From Mangrovihabitans endophyticus (lineage in GTDB: Bacteria; Actinomycetota; Actinomycetes; Mycobacteriales; Micromonosporaceae), in NCBI RefSeq assembly GCF_014646155.1, contig NZ_BMMX01000009.1, positions 62,001-126,000 of the forward strand: a stretch of 64,000 bases of DNA. Direction: 5' to 3'. Below the pieces are notes generated by a model. It worked only from the letters and a program-made list of their open reading frames with translations. It was not told the origin of the DNA and made no database searches. The translations under genes and the position numbers were made by a program. This document shows positions 18,174-28,090 of the stretch, piece by piece (position 1 is the stretch's first letter; every line of letters starts with the position of its first letter).

Positions 18174-19331
18174 TCAGGCCCGGGCGGCTGGGCGCGGTGT
18201 CTCGTCTCCCGGCGCGGGTCGCGCCTCGTCGCCGGGCGGGCGTTGCACCACGGGACCGAGCGCAGATCCCGGGCGGCCTCCGGGCCGCCGAGGGTCGTCT
18301 CCCGCCGGCCACCAGCGGGGCCGGCGACGGGCCGCCAGGTCTTCCGCCCACCCGAAGGCCAGCACCGCCCCCGCCGTCAGCACCAGCGCGGTGACCAGGT
18401 CCACCGGGCCGCCCCACGGGCCGCTCAGGTCATCCAGGTGGACCACCGCGAGCACCGGCCACACCGCCGCGATGGCGATGTTGTGCCACAGATAGACGGT
18501 CACCGCCCGGTTGTTCACCAGGGTGACCGCCGCCCGCAACGGGGCGTTGCGGGCCACCGGGTCCCGGCGCGGCTGCCAGCGCAGCACCACCAGCACCACC
18601 GCCAGGGACCACAACGCCTGCGCCTCGGGCACATCGTTGACGTCCCATCCGTCGTCGGCCGCGTGCCACACCAGCCACCACGCCGCCGCCGCGCCGAGCG
18701 CCACCACGATCGGCAGCAGCAGCGCCGGGCGCAACCGGGCGAGCCTCCCGTCATGGTGGGCGAAGCCGGCCAGCCAGCACGCCCCGTAGGTGGCCGCGTC
18801 CCACATCGCCGGGTCCGCCGGTCCGGGCAGCGCCACGCCGGTGCGGTCCAGCACCGCGATCAGCAGCAGGGGCGCCGCGACAAGCCACCACCCCAGCCGC
18901 CGGAACAGCGGGTACAGCAACGGTGAGAGCAGCACGAACCACAGATACGCGCGGATGTACCAGAGCGGCTCCCACACGTCGACGCCACGGTCGCTGCCCG
19001 GCGGGTCGAACACCGGCAGCACCCAGAACGCCAGGCGTGTCACGTCGAAGGGGTGCTCGCCGTCCTCGGCCCGCCATCCGCCAACGATCATCAGGGGCAC
19101 CGCTATCGCGCCGAGCAGCCACAGCGGCGGTAGCAGCCGTCGCAGCCGTGCGAACACCACCGCGCCGGCCGGGCGCCGGTCCAGCGAGGCGGCGGTCAGC
19201 GACCCGGCGAGGGCGAACATCACCCCCATGGCGGGCAGCAGCAGAGACAGCCACGGCCACCCGAAGAGGTGGTAGACGATCACCCGCGCGATGGCCGCGG
19301 CGCGGAGCAGATCCAGGTAGCGGTTGCGCAC
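18174..19331 (-). CDS. Acyltransferase family 3 membrane protein
   Basis: A 385-residue multi-pass protein with the acyltransferase-3 opening RNRYLDLLRAAAIARVIVYHL containing the conserved His, and about ten hydrophobic segments. Such enzymes acylate sugars or other cell-surface and secondary-metabolite groups; the target is unknown. The GTG at 19331 is chosen because homology begins there and TACGTT lies six bases upstream, as in leaderless genes; a longer reading to 19430 adds only low-quality sequence. The C-terminal about 60 residues are Pro/Arg-rich and probably cytoplasmic. It ends 7 bp from the LPMO gene, convergent. Confidence 0.8.
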   Translation of the reverse strand: MRNRYLDLLRAAAIARVIVYHLFGWPWLSLLLPAMGVMFALAGSLTAASLDRRPAGAVVFARLRRLLPPLWLLGAIAVPLMIVGGWRAEDGEHPFDVTRLAFWVLPVFDPPGSDRGVDVWEPLWYIRAYLWFVLLSPLLYPLFRRLGWWLVAAPLLLIAVLDRTGVALPGPADPAMWDAATYGACWLAGFAHHDGRLARLRPALLLPIVVALGAAAAWWLVWHAADDGWDVNDVPEAQALWSLAVVLVVLRWQPRRDPVARNAPLRAAVTLVNNRAVTVYLWHNIAIAAVWPVLAVVHLDDLSGPWGGPVDLVTALVLTAGAVLAFGWAEDLAARRRPRWWPAGDDPRRPGGRPGSALGPVVQRPPGDEARPAPGDETPRPAARA

Positions 19332-19479
19332 CGCGACAACGTATCGACGTGCGGCGGTGCCGCGGCACAGCCGCGCAGTCCGGGCGTACGGCCCGCGCGG
19401 ACGACCCCGGACGGGGGAGACGGCCGTCACCCCGGGCGGGAAAGTCTCAAGCGGGGGTGTCCGCGGCCGATCGGCTGAC

Positions 19480-20547
19480 GTGTCGCGGCGCAGCCCTCAG
19501 CAGCTTCGCGACCGTCACGGAGCCTCCCGGGCGGTCGCCTACCTCCTGATGGCCGCCGCCCCGTACGTCTTCGTCACCGGTGTCTTCCTGACCCCCGCCA
19601 TCGGACCGGCGGGGATCGTCGCGGTGATCGTCACCTCGGTGACCGTCGCCGTCGTCGGGGCGCTGTGCTGGTTCCGGCCGGAGGCGTTGCCGGGCTGGTT
19701 CTGGCTGTCCGCGCCGCACATCGCCACGGTGTTCATCACCGGCATCAACCTGGCCACCGCCGACGCCAGCACCGGGGCGCAGCTCTTCTACATGTGGCCG
19801 GTGCTGTACGCGGCCAACTTCCTGCGCCGTCGCCAGGTCGCGGGGAGCGTCGCCCTGGCCGTGGCGGGCGATGCGGCCTGCACCTTCGGGCTCCTGGACC
19901 CGGGGCGGGCGATGGCCGACTGGACCGCGATGACGCTGGCCATGGTGATGCTGTCGGTCGTGGTGGTGCCGTTGCGTGAACGCGCCGAGCAACTGATGCG
20001 CCGGCTGGAGTCGCAGGCGCTCGCGGATCCGCTCACCGCACTGGCCAACCGCCGATCCTTCGACGACGCGCTGGCCGCGGCGGGCGCCTGGGCGCAGCGC
20101 ACCGGACGCCCCCTCGCCCTGCTGACCGTCGACCTCGACCATTTCAAGACCATCAACGACACGTACGGGCATGCGGTCGGCGACGACGCGCTGCGGGCCG
20201 TGGCGGACGCGATGCGGGCGGTCGCCGAGGAGGACGATGTGGTCGCCCGGCTCGGCGGCGACGAGTTCGCCCTGCTGATCCGGACCGACCGGCGCGGCGC
20301 CCTGCACACCGGCGAAGGGCTGCGGGCGCGGGTTGCCGCGATCGACACCCTGCCCGGTGGCGCGCCCGGCATCAGCATCGGCCTGGCGGTGCTGCCGGAC
20401 GACGCGGACAGCACCGCGGGCCTGCAGGCGGCCTCGGACGCCGCCCTGTACGTGGCCAAGACGCACGGGCGTGGGCGGGTGGCCGCGGCGGGCGGGCATC
20501 CGGCCCCGGGCCCGCAGCCGGTGCTCAGTCCGCAGCCGGCTCGATGA
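19480..20547 (+). CDS. Membrane-anchored GGDEF diguanylate cyclase
   Basis: A 355-residue protein: about five or six transmembrane helices (residues 20-170) followed by a GGDEF domain with an intact signature RLGGDEF and the upstream DLDHFKTINDTYGH. It should synthesise cyclic-di-GMP. The product-inhibition I-site RxxD that normally precedes the signature is absent (Glu at the Arg position), so feedback inhibition is not expected. The start is uncertain: the GTG at 19480 is the best fit, without a strong ribosome site. It overlaps the convergent large gene by 23 bp. Confidence 0.85.
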   Translation: MSRRSPQQLRDRHGASRAVAYLLMAAAPYVFVTGVFLTPAIGPAGIVAVIVTSVTVAVVGALCWFRPEALPGWFWLSAPHIATVFITGINLATADASTGAQLFYMWPVLYAANFLRRRQVAGSVALAVAGDAACTFGLLDPGRAMADWTAMTLAMVMLSVVVVPLRERAEQLMRRLESQALADPLTALANRRSFDDALAAAGAWAQRTGRPLALLTVDLDHFKTINDTYGHAVGDDALRAVADAMRAVAEEDDVVARLGGDEFALLIRTDRRGALHTGEGLRARVAAIDTLPGGAPGISIGLAVLPDDADSTAGLQAASDAALYVAKTHGRGRVAAAGGHPAPGPQPVLSPQPAR

Positions 20548-23500
20548 TCTCCTTGCGCAGCCGGGGGTACGGTCCCCAGCCGTCGCGCAGCACGTGGATG
20601 TAGACCGCCTCCAGCGACACGTCGATGCGTTTCGCCAAGTCCACGTCGTCGGACCGGCCCAGCCGCACCGCCCGCGCGAAATGGTCCAGTGCCTCCATGT
20701 GACGACCCTGGTCGAAGCAGCACCGTCCGGCGTACTCGTGCACCAGACTGCGCAGCGTGGACGGTGCCTCCGAGCTGGCCGCCTCCTCGAACAGCCGGTC
20801 CGCCTCGGCGACGTCGCCGCGCAGCCGCAGCACGTGCGCCAGTTCCGCCTGGGCGATCACCACGGCGGACACCTCGCCCGCCGATTCGGCGTGCGCCAGC
20901 GCCAGCCTGCTCGCCGCGGCAGCCATGCCCAGCTCGCCGAGTAGGCGGAACACCTCGGCGCGGGCGCTGAGCAGCCCGGCGAGCGTCATGTCGTCCTTCT
21001 CGCATGCGAGCGGTTCGTCCAGCCGCGCGCCCAGCTCCAGCAACGGCTCCCGGTCGTCCACCACCTCGCGCAGGGTGCCGCCGTCCAGCCGCCACCGCAT
21101 CTGCCGCAGGTCCTCGCCGGACAACGGGCGCGACGGATCCGCCGGCGCGGGACCGGCCGCGGGCGGGTGCGTGGCGCCGCGCACCGGTGCTCCGGCGGCC
21201 GGCGGTGCGGAGGTGGGTTGCGCCGCCGGATTGCGGGGCACCACCAGTGCCTGTTCCGCGGTCACCCCGAAACCCCGGAACAGGCCGGAGATGTCCAGGT
21301 CGATGGTCACCCCGCTGTCCGCGCCGTCGTCGCCGTTCCCGGCCGGTACGCCCGCCGGGTCCCGCAACGCCGCCGTCGCACGCCCGGACTCCGCGGCGTC
21401 GCCGGCGGGCCCCGTGCCGGCCCCGGTGGTGACGCCGCCCGTCGGTGCGGCACCGGACGCGCCGCCGCCGGCGGGGTTGTCGCCGCCGGCCGGGCTGCTG
21501 TCGGCCGGGCTGCTGTCGGCCGGGCCGGTGCCGTCCGCGCCGGTGCCGTCCGCGCTGGTGCTGGCGGGGTAGGCGTCGGCGGGGTCGGCCGTCTTCGGGC
21601 CGGCGGTGAACCAGGTGGGACCCAGATCGGCGTCCGCGTACCGGCGTACCGCGGTGTCCGGCCCGGAGATGACCAGGCGGCCGATCGGTGCGGTGGGCCC
21701 GTCCGCGTGTCTGTCCGTCGGGACCCCGTCCGTCGGGACCCCGGCCGCCGGGCCGCCGGGGCCGCCGGACGTGGCTGCACCGGACGTGGCTGCACCGGAT
21801 GCGGGCCGGACGGCGGTGGGTGGGGCGTCGCTGGGCGCGGGCGCCGGGGCATGGACGGCGAAGAACCCGGGCTGGTCCGCTCCGGCGGCCGGAGTCCCCG
21901 GTTCCGTCCGTGGGGGCCGTGCGGCCGGGGCACCCGTCGGTTCCGCCGCCGGTGCTGCCGCCGATGTGTCTGCCGCCGTCGCGTCTGCGGTCGCTGGTGC
22001 TGGTGGAGGCGCGTCTGCCATCGTCGGCGGGGGCGCCGGTGTGCGGGCGGGTGCCGGTGGAGGTGGCGGGGGCGCCGGTGTGCGGGCGGGTGCCGGCGCG
22101 GGCGCCGGCGGGAAGGGCGTCTGCGGGGACGGCACCGGCCGGGCCACGGGCGGCCCGGTGACCGGCGGCCCGGCGACGGGACGGTCCACGACCGGCGGCC
22201 CGGCCACGGGCGGCCCGGAGATCTGCGCCGGTTCGGCGAATGAGGACGCGCCGGTTCCGCGCGCCGCCGGTTCCGGCCTGTCTTGTTCCGGCCTGTCTTG
22301 TCCCCCTGCCGTCTGTCCGGGCGCCGCCGGGTGCGCTGTGGCGGGTTGCGGTGTGACCGGTGGGGGCGTGGTGGCCGGTGGGGGCGTGCCGGGCGTACCC
22401 GGATCTCCCGCTGGTCCGTCCGCCACCACACGCAGCGGCGGCGGGGTCTGCTGGCCCACCACCCGCGGCGTCGCCGGAGGCTCGGCCCGGCGCACGACCT
22501 TGGGCTGCGCGGGAGGCTCCGGCATGCGCACGGCCCGCGGCGGCACCGGCGCGGTGCGGTCGAGCACCCGGGGCGCGTCGTCGGCGCGTGCCGCGCCGGA
22601 GCCCGGACGCTCGGTCCCGGCGGCCTGCCGGGCGGGGCGCAGGTCCTCGGTGGGGCCGCGCGGGTGGCCGGCCTGCCGGGCGGGGCGCAGGTCCTCGGTG
22701 GGCGCCGGCGGGGGACTGGCCTGCCGGGCGGGGCGCAGGTCCTCGGTGGGCGCGTCACCCGGCGCGGTGGTGCCGCGACGGTCCCGGGGTGGACGGTAGA
22801 GATCCAGCGGGTCGCCGGTGCCGACCGGCGGGGCCGCGGGGTCCATCGCGTCTCCGGCCGGTGCCCCGGCCCACGCGGCGCCGTCCGGGGCGGGCGACGC
22901 CCACCTCGCCTCGGCGGGCGGGCCGGCCGGTGGGGCGCCGGGCTGACCGGTCGCGGCGCCGTCGGACACCGGGCGCTGACCGTCGCGTCCGGCCGCCCCC
23001 GGGCTGCGCCGGTTGCGTCGGCCGCCCGGCGGCCGGATCGGCCCGCCGAGGTCGTCGTCCGTGCCGAAGCTGACCCCGTCGGCGGCGAAGGCGGCGCCAC
23101 CCGCGGCGAGGGCGGCGTCCTCCGCCGGGCGGGTGGCGTCGTCCGTGCGGAATCCGGGATGGTCGGCGTGGTGCACCGGAACGGCCACGCCGTCGGCGGA
23201 CACCGGGGCGTGCGCCGGGGAGACGTGTGCGGGCGAGACCGGCCCGGCGGCTGGCGACGTCGGTCCGTTTCCCGGCGTGACCGGCCCCTGCGGGTGGCCG
23301 CGGCCCGGCGTTTCCGTGGTGAACGCCGCGGCCGCGTCGCCGGCGACGGGCGGCACGCCCCCCACGCCGGGCTCCGGCCCCTCGTAGGTGACGGGCCCCT
23401 CGTAGGTGACGCGGGTGACGCCGGTACGGCGCGGCGGCACACCCGTCGGACGCGTGACCGGCTGGCCCGGCTGGCCCGGATACGCGCCGGGCCGTCCGGG

Positions 23501-24121
23501 GCGCATGATCGGCTGACCCGGACGCATGGCCGGCGGTCGCGGGCCGGGCCGCGTGCGGGGCGCCTCCGGCGCGTCGCGCCGGGCGGCGGGCGGCTGCTCC
23601 GGCGCCGCACGAGGGCCGCGCGGTTCGGGCCGGCCGGGCGACGGCAGGTCACGCCGACCGTTGCGGTCCGGCGTGGGCATCTCGGGCCGGTCCGGAGAGG
23701 GGGTCTCGCGCCGGGCGGGGGAGGGCGTGCTGTCGAGGTCGAACTCCGGCTGGTCGAAGTCCGCGCCCAGCTCCGGGCGGTTGAAGTCGAGCACCGCCGA
23801 CTCCGGGCCGGCCAGATCCGGGCCGGACATGTCCGGCGCCACGAAGTCCGGGTCGTCCAGCCAGCTCGGCCGCACCGTGTCGAAGCCGGACTGCGGGTCG
23901 ATCTCCGGGCCGGGGACCGATCCCGATGACCGTGTGTAGCCGGATTCGCGACGGCGCCGGCGTGCGGCGAGCTCGTCAATCCCCGTGACGGGTGACGGGC
24001 GACGGGTGGGGAGAACCGGTTCCGGTGCCGCAGCGCGGCGGACCACATAGCGTTCCCGGGCCGTGGCGCCGGATTGATCGCCGTATTCTTCTTCCCAGTA
24101 CTCGTCGTCCTCGAAGCTCAC
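20525..24121 (-). CDS. Giant Pro/Ala-rich protein with C-terminal TPR-like domain
   Basis: A 1,198-residue protein of unknown function. Residues 1-60 are acidic then basic. About 60-1000 are low-complexity, Pro/Ala/Gly-rich and probably disordered, including three consecutive 16-residue repeats beginning TEDLRPARQA and runs of GPPV/GPPA. The last about 200 residues are helical and TPR-like (ARAEVFRLLGELGMAAAASRLALAHAES, EAGDV-like repeats, YAGRCCFDQGRHMEALDHFARAVRLG). The GTG at 24121 follows GAGGTGA. No signal peptide or membrane helix. A scaffold or regulatory assembly protein is possible. The conserved C terminus and intact frame argue it is a real gene. Confidence 0.75.
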   Translation of the reverse strand: MSFEDDEYWEEEYGDQSGATARERYVVRRAAAPEPVLPTRRPSPVTGIDELAARRRRRESGYTRSSGSVPGPEIDPQSGFDTVRPSWLDDPDFVAPDMSGPDLAGPESAVLDFNRPELGADFDQPEFDLDSTPSPARRETPSPDRPEMPTPDRNGRRDLPSPGRPEPRGPRAAPEQPPAARRDAPEAPRTRPGPRPPAMRPGQPIMRPGRPGAYPGQPGQPVTRPTGVPPRRTGVTRVTYEGPVTYEGPEPGVGGVPPVAGDAAAAFTTETPGRGHPQGPVTPGNGPTSPAAGPVSPAHVSPAHAPVSADGVAVPVHHADHPGFRTDDATRPAEDAALAAGGAAFAADGVSFGTDDDLGGPIRPPGGRRNRRSPGAAGRDGQRPVSDGAATGQPGAPPAGPPAEARWASPAPDGAAWAGAPAGDAMDPAAPPVGTGDPLDLYRPPRDRRGTTAPGDAPTEDLRPARQASPPPAPTEDLRPARQAGHPRGPTEDLRPARQAAGTERPGSGAARADDAPRVLDRTAPVPPRAVRMPEPPAQPKVVRRAEPPATPRVVGQQTPPPLRVVADGPAGDPGTPGTPPPATTPPPVTPQPATAHPAAPGQTAGGQDRPEQDRPEPAARGTGASSFAEPAQISGPPVAGPPVVDRPVAGPPVTGPPVARPVPSPQTPFPPAPAPAPARTPAPPPPPPAPARTPAPPPTMADAPPPAPATADATAADTSAAAPAAEPTGAPAARPPRTEPGTPAAGADQPGFFAVHAPAPAPSDAPPTAVRPASGAATSGAATSGGPGGPAAGVPTDGVPTDRHADGPTAPIGRLVISGPDTAVRRYADADLGPTWFTAGPKTADPADAYPASTSADGTGADGTGPADSSPADSSPAGGDNPAGGGASGAAPTGGVTTGAGTGPAGDAAESGRATAALRDPAGVPAGNGDDGADSGVTIDLDISGLFRGFGVTAEQALVVPRNPAAQPTSAPPAAGAPVRGATHPPAAGPAPADPSRPLSGEDLRQMRWRLDGGTLREVVDDREPLLELGARLDEPLACEKDDMTLAGLLSARAEVFRLLGELGMAAAASRLALAHAESAGEVSAVVIAQAELAHVLRLRGDVAEADRLFEEAASSEAPSTLRSLVHEYAGRCCFDQGRHMEALDHFARAVRLGRSDDVDLAKRIDVSLEAVYIHVLRDGWGPYPRLRKEIIEPAAD

Positions 24122-24592
24122 CGGTCGATCACCTCGGGGCGGGGGCCGCCGCGCGCGCAGATCCGCATCGGTGTCCCCCCAATCGTTCGCCGCCGCGCCT
24201 CGCCACGCCCGCCGAACGCCTCGTCACGTGGCCGATGTGGAAGGTTAATCATGGATTTGCGCGGGGCGCCACCACCGGATGCGGCCACCGTGCGAGTCCG
24301 GTGGGACGCCCCGCGTCGACAGACAGTACGGACGGTGGGTCGCGAAGGTTCACCGGTGACCGAGAAATGCGGGCTCAGGGCCCCGTGATCGGCGCAACGG
24401 TCAACGTGCGGACACGCTGCGCACCATTCGGACGCGGAAAATGCGTGTGTCCACTTAAGCAATTCTTAATGCCACGCTGAGGCGGAGAACAATAAATCTT
24501 CCATTTACTGACGGTGATCCTCCGCCGCGGCGAGGGCACGCGACGCATCCCCCCGCCCCTCCCTGGGCGGGGTGGGCGAGCGGGCGTGCGCC
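24122..24592. other. 471-bp spacer with AT-rich patch and imperfect hairpin
   Basis: No gene is supported. It holds an imperfect hairpin at about 24268-24316 (GGGGCGCCACCACCGGA against TCCGGTGGGACGCCCC), an AT-rich patch at 24440-24510 with the dyad TTAAG-CAATT-CTTAA (24455-24469), and a terminator at 24551-24572. The AT-rich patch is probably the promoter of the large gene, about 330 bp upstream of its start. Confidence 0.5.
24551..24572 (-). terminator. Hairpin after the 145-residue membrane protein gene
   Basis: Eight-base perfect arms CCCCGCCC / GGGCGGGG with a six-base loop, 21 bp beyond the stop at 24593 on that gene's transcript. Confidence 0.5.
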
Positions 24593-25030
24593 CTAGAGGC
24601 GGCCGTCCGCGGTGAACGGGCCCACCGCCGCGGGCAGCACGAGTCCCGCGCCGGACAGGTCGCGCAGCAGCCCGCCCAGTTCCTCGCGGGTCAGCGCGCC
24701 CGGCAGCTCCGGCTCCCGGTGTGGCACGTCCAGCGCCCGCGCCGCCTCCAGCGCCCGGGCGCCGATCGCCGCCTCGACCGCCCACAGTCGATGTGCCCGC
24801 ATCGCCAGGTGCGCCGAGGCGGTGAGTTCGTCGTGCAGCCGCAACAACCGGCGCAGATCGCAGGCCAGTTTCTCGATCGGTGGCCCGTACGGCACCGGCT
24901 CGCTCGGCTGCCGCCGTGACCAGAGCGCGGCAGCCCAGGCGCACCATCGCGGTGCTTGCAGCGCGATCGCTCCGACGGCGGTCGGGGTCACGGCGATCAG
25001 GATGAGCTTTCCCACATCGAGGTAGTTCAC
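24593..25030 (-). CDS. Hypothetical protein with N-terminal membrane anchor
   Basis: A 145-residue protein: one hydrophobic segment near the N terminus (LILIAVTPTAVGAIALQ, about 9-25) and a mostly helical, Leu/Ala/Arg-rich remainder probably on the cytoplasmic side. The GTG at 25030 is preceded by AAGGAG. Divergent from the lipoprotein gene at 25193. I do not recognise the family. Confidence 0.65.
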   Translation of the reverse strand: MNYLDVGKLILIAVTPTAVGAIALQAPRWCAWAAALWSRRQPSEPVPYGPPIEKLACDLRRLLRLHDELTASAHLAMRAHRLWAVEAAIGARALEAARALDVPHREPELPGALTREELGGLLRDLSGAGLVLPAAVGPFTADGRL

Positions 25031-25192
25031 GGCCTGCTCCTTGCGCGAGCGGGTACCTCTCGACGATCCGCCGCGAACCGGGCACCGTCAAGCCGGGACG
25101 GTGCGACATCGCCGGTCCTGCGGAGGCCGATGGGCGTGTGTACCGTGTCGTCTCGGTGCCGCGACGGCGCCGCCCGAGAGGAGAGGTTCACC

Positions 25193-26137
25193 GTGCCCCG
25201 CCCCGCCCGCCTCGCCGCCGCCGGCGCGCTTGTCGCACTGCTCGCCACCGTGGTCGGCTGCGACTCGGATCCCGCCAGCCGCACCGCCGCGCCCGCCGCG
25301 TCGCAGAGCGGTCCGGCGCCCGCGACCACCAGCCCGTCCCCGACGCCGACCCCGCCGCCGCAGTTGCCGCTGGGCGGACGCGAGATCTTCCCCGAGTACC
25401 GGGTGGTGGCCTATTACGGCACGGCGGGCACCGCCAGCCTGGGCGTGCTGGGCGAGGGTAAGCCGGACACGATGCTGCCGAAGCTGCGCAAGGCCGCCGC
25501 CGGGTTCGCCGGCGACCGCACGGTGCAGGTGGCGTACGAGCTGATCGCCACCGTCGCCCAGGCCGGTGCCGGCAAGGACGGCGACTACAGCCAGATGATC
25601 CCGGAAGACAAGATCCGGCAGTACGTGGATCAGGCGCGCGCGAACAAGGTGATGGTCATCCTCGACCTGCAGCCGGGCCGGGGCAGTTTCGTGCCGCAGG
25701 CCAAGCGGCTGGAGAAGTTCCTGTTGCAGCCGCACGTCGGGCTCGCGCTCGACCCGGAGTGGCGGATGCCTGCGGGCAAGGTCCCCGGCCGCACCATCGG
25801 GCGGGTGAAGGCGTCCGAGGTGAACGAGGTCTCGCAGTACCTGTCCGATCTGGTGACCGCGCACGATCTGCCGGAGAAGCTGTTCGTGGTGCACCAGTTC
25901 CGCACCTCCATGCTGCCCGACGTGGACAAGATCGCCGAGCGGCCCGGCCTGGCGATGGTGCAGCATGTGGACGGTTTCGGCACCCGCTCGGAGAAGGACG
26001 CCACCTGGCAGCGGCTGCGCCGCCCGCAGCAGTTCCACATGGGTTACAAGCTGTTCTACGACGAGGACGTGCACCGCTACAAGGCGGCCGACGTGCTCGG
26101 CTTCGACCCGGTGCCGGAGCTGATCAGCTTCCAGTGA
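25193..26137 (+). CDS. Conserved lipoprotein
   Basis: A 314-residue exported protein: a signal peptide ending in the lipobox LATVVGC, a Ser/Pro/Thr linker, then a conserved globular domain with alternating strands and helices ([45 protein letters not shown]), which looks like a (beta/alpha) barrel. No catalytic function is assigned; acidic residues in ALDPEW could be active-site residues of a hydrolase. The GTG at 25193 follows GAGAGG. The 3' end overlaps the convergent PPOX gene by 14 bp. Confidence 0.75.
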   Translation: MPRPARLAAAGALVALLATVVGCDSDPASRTAAPAASQSGPAPATTSPSPTPTPPPQLPLGGREIFPEYRVVAYYGTAGTASLGVLGEGKPDTMLPKLRKAAAGFAGDRTVQVAYELIATVAQAGAGKDGDYSQMIPEDKIRQYVDQARANKVMVILDLQPGRGSFVPQAKRLEKFLLQPHVGLALDPEWRMPAGKVPGRTIGRVKASEVNEVSQYLSDLVTAHDLPEKLFVVHQFRTSMLPDVDKIAERPGLAMVQHVDGFGTRSEKDATWQRLRRPQQFHMGYKLFYDEDVHRYKAADVLGFDPVPELISFQ

Positions 26138-26561
26138 CCGGTGCGGGCGCGGCCGAGTCCAGCGGGCCCGAGTCCAGCCCGGCCGAGCCCAGCACACGGG
26201 TGACCCGCACCTCGATCACCACACGGCTCGGGTTCGGTCGCGGCGTGCGGTAGCGCTGCGCGTACCGCCGTTCGGCCTCGGCCACCGACTGCGGATCGTC
26301 GCGGACCACCGCCGTACCCTCCACGGTGCTCCATCGCCGGCCGTCCACCTGGCAGACCGCCACCCGGTGCTGCCCGGCGCGGACGTGCCGGGCCTTGGCC
26401 GACGTCGCCGAGCAGATCACCCGCAGCAGGCCGGCCGGCGCGTCGAGGGTGGCGCCGACCGCGGTGACATGCGGCGAGCCGTCGCGGCGCAGCGTGGTCA
26501 GCGTGCACAGGTGCCGTTCCGCCCAGAAGGCCCGCAGCCCGGCTGCGTCCAGGGCGATCAC
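26124..26561 (-). CDS. PPOX-class F420-dependent oxidoreductase
   Basis: A 145-residue split-beta-barrel flavin/F420-binding protein (pyridoxamine 5'-phosphate oxidase superfamily). Typical opening [25 protein letters not shown] and the following [17 protein letters not shown] match the actinobacterial F420-dependent group. The GTG at 26561 forms GTGA with the stop of the DUF2252 gene, so the two are translationally coupled. It probably reduces a small molecule with F420H2; substrate unknown. Confidence 0.85.
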   Translation of the reverse strand: MIALDAAGLRAFWAERHLCTLTTLRRDGSPHVTAVGATLDAPAGLLRVICSATSAKARHVRAGQHRVAVCQVDGRRWSTVEGTAVVRDDPQSVAEAERRYAQRYRTPRPNPSRVVIEVRVTRVLGSAGLDSGPLDSAAPAPVTGS

Positions 26562-27988
26562 GCCGGCTCGGCGGGTAGTAGCCCGCGGCGCACCGCCTGC
26601 ACCAGCAGGGCGTGGTCGGCCTCGACCTGATCGGCGTACGCGCGGGCGAACCGGCAGAACGCGCCGCCCAGCTTGCGACCCTTCCCGATGTACCCGGCGA
26701 TCATGGAGGCGCCGCTGGTCCGGGCGTGGCTCTTGGCCAGCAGATAGCCGCAGATGCCGGCGTAGTCGGCCAGCGCCTTGGCGCTCATGCCCTCGACCAC
26801 GACCGCGCCCTTCATGTCCCGGAACTGGCGCACGTAATATTGCAGCTCGCCGACCGTGGTCCAGCCCAGCAACGGGTCGCTGACGGTCTGCAGCGCCTGC
26901 TGATACTCCACCACCCGCTGGCCCTGGTGCCGGTGCCAGGCCGACTCGCCGTGCAGATGCCGCGCCACCACCGACCGGCGGGCCTGCTTGAGTTGCAGGA
27001 ACACCACGTCGTCCGGGCTGCTGCCCTCGCACAGCGCGACGTACGCCCGCAGGCCCACCGATCCGACCCCGACCACCTTGTGCGCGATGTCCACGATCCG
27101 GTATCCGGCCAGGATGCGCGCCCAGTGCGGCGGCAGCGTCGCCAGGTAGTCGTCCAGTGCCGCGGCCAGTTGCTCGCGCTCGGCGTCGCTGGGCCGGGTG
27201 ATCAGCGGCGGCTCCTCGACCAGTCGCGCGGTGTCGGCACGCTGCTCGGTGAACCGCGGCAGCGCCCGGTCACTGGTGCGGCGGCGGGCCCGCCGGGCGG
27301 CCCGGTCGATCTCCTGCCGGAAACTCGACTTGCTGGCCACCGCGCGCAGCCGGTCCACGTCCAGCCGCTCGTACGAGCGGGCCAGCAGCGCCTGCTCGGC
27401 CAGGTGCGCCACCTGCTCGCGGTACTCGTCGACGCAGTGCCGCACCGCGTCGCCGCAGGCCGGCTCGGAGAAGCCGTTCTGCCGTCCGGCCACGTGCACG
27501 CTGGTGGTGAGCCGTCGCAGGTCCCACTCCCAGGCGCCCGGATGCGCCTCGTCGAAGTCGTTGAGGTCGAACACGAGCTGGCGTTCCGGCGAGGCGTAGA
27601 AACCGAAGTTACCCAGGTGGGCGTCGCCGCAGATGACCGGCGTGATGCCGGTGTGCGGAAGGGTGGCGAAGTCGTCGGCCATGATGTTCGCCGAACCGCG
27701 CAGGAACGCGTACGGCGAGGCGATCATGCGTCCCACGCGCACCGGGATCAGCCACGGCTGCCGGCCCACGTGGGCCTCGATGATCTGCTGCACCGGATCG
27801 GCCCGGCGCTCCTGCGGCGTCCAGCGGGCCAGGCCCGAGCGGGGCGAGTCGCGGCGCAGGGAACGGCCCAGACGATAGCGCTCCGGGCGGGGCCGGGCGG
27901 GGCGGCGCAGCGAGGCGAAGCCGTCGTCGGCGGACGCCCGGCCGGCGGCTGAGCTGATCACGACGTGATCGGTGCGCGATCGTTCCAT
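26558..27988 (-). CDS. DUF2252 family protein
   Basis: A 476-residue protein with a kinase/phosphotransferase-like fold. Conserved DUF2252 segments: [41 protein letters not shown] and [15 protein letters not shown]. The GDAHLGNFG and DLNDFDE motifs resemble the catalytic loop and metal site of aminoglycoside phosphotransferase-like kinases. The ATG at 27988 follows GGTGAGG; the frame runs on to 28210 into the divergent promoter. Followed by the coupled PPOX gene. Biochemical role unknown. Confidence 0.85.
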   Translation of the reverse strand: MERSRTDHVVISSAAGRASADDGFASLRRPARPRPERYRLGRSLRRDSPRSGLARWTPQERRADPVQQIIEAHVGRQPWLIPVRVGRMIASPYAFLRGSANIMADDFATLPHTGITPVICGDAHLGNFGFYASPERQLVFDLNDFDEAHPGAWEWDLRRLTTSVHVAGRQNGFSEPACGDAVRHCVDEYREQVAHLAEQALLARSYERLDVDRLRAVASKSSFRQEIDRAARRARRRTSDRALPRFTEQRADTARLVEEPPLITRPSDAEREQLAAALDDYLATLPPHWARILAGYRIVDIAHKVVGVGSVGLRAYVALCEGSSPDDVVFLQLKQARRSVVARHLHGESAWHRHQGQRVVEYQQALQTVSDPLLGWTTVGELQYYVRQFRDMKGAVVVEGMSAKALADYAGICGYLLAKSHARTSGASMIAGYIGKGRKLGGAFCRFARAYADQVEADHALLVQAVRRGLLPAEPA

Positions 27989-28090
27989 CGCCCTCACCTT
28001 AATGAATCGCGGTGGTCCGCGACGCGGTGGTCCGCCGTGCGATCCGGCGGCGGAGTTCCGGTGCCGCGGCGACGGACGTACGCTCGTGTC

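Noticed and set aside
24118-24462. Possible 114-residue minus-strand protein with Cys/His pairs
   Set aside because: No ribosome site, composition unlike genomic proteins, and it overlaps hairpin and promoter-like DNA; no resemblance to any family I know.
26612-27952. 446-codon frame opposite the DUF2252 gene
   Set aside because: Antisense shadow with no recognisable domain; the minus-strand product has conserved DUF2252 motifs.
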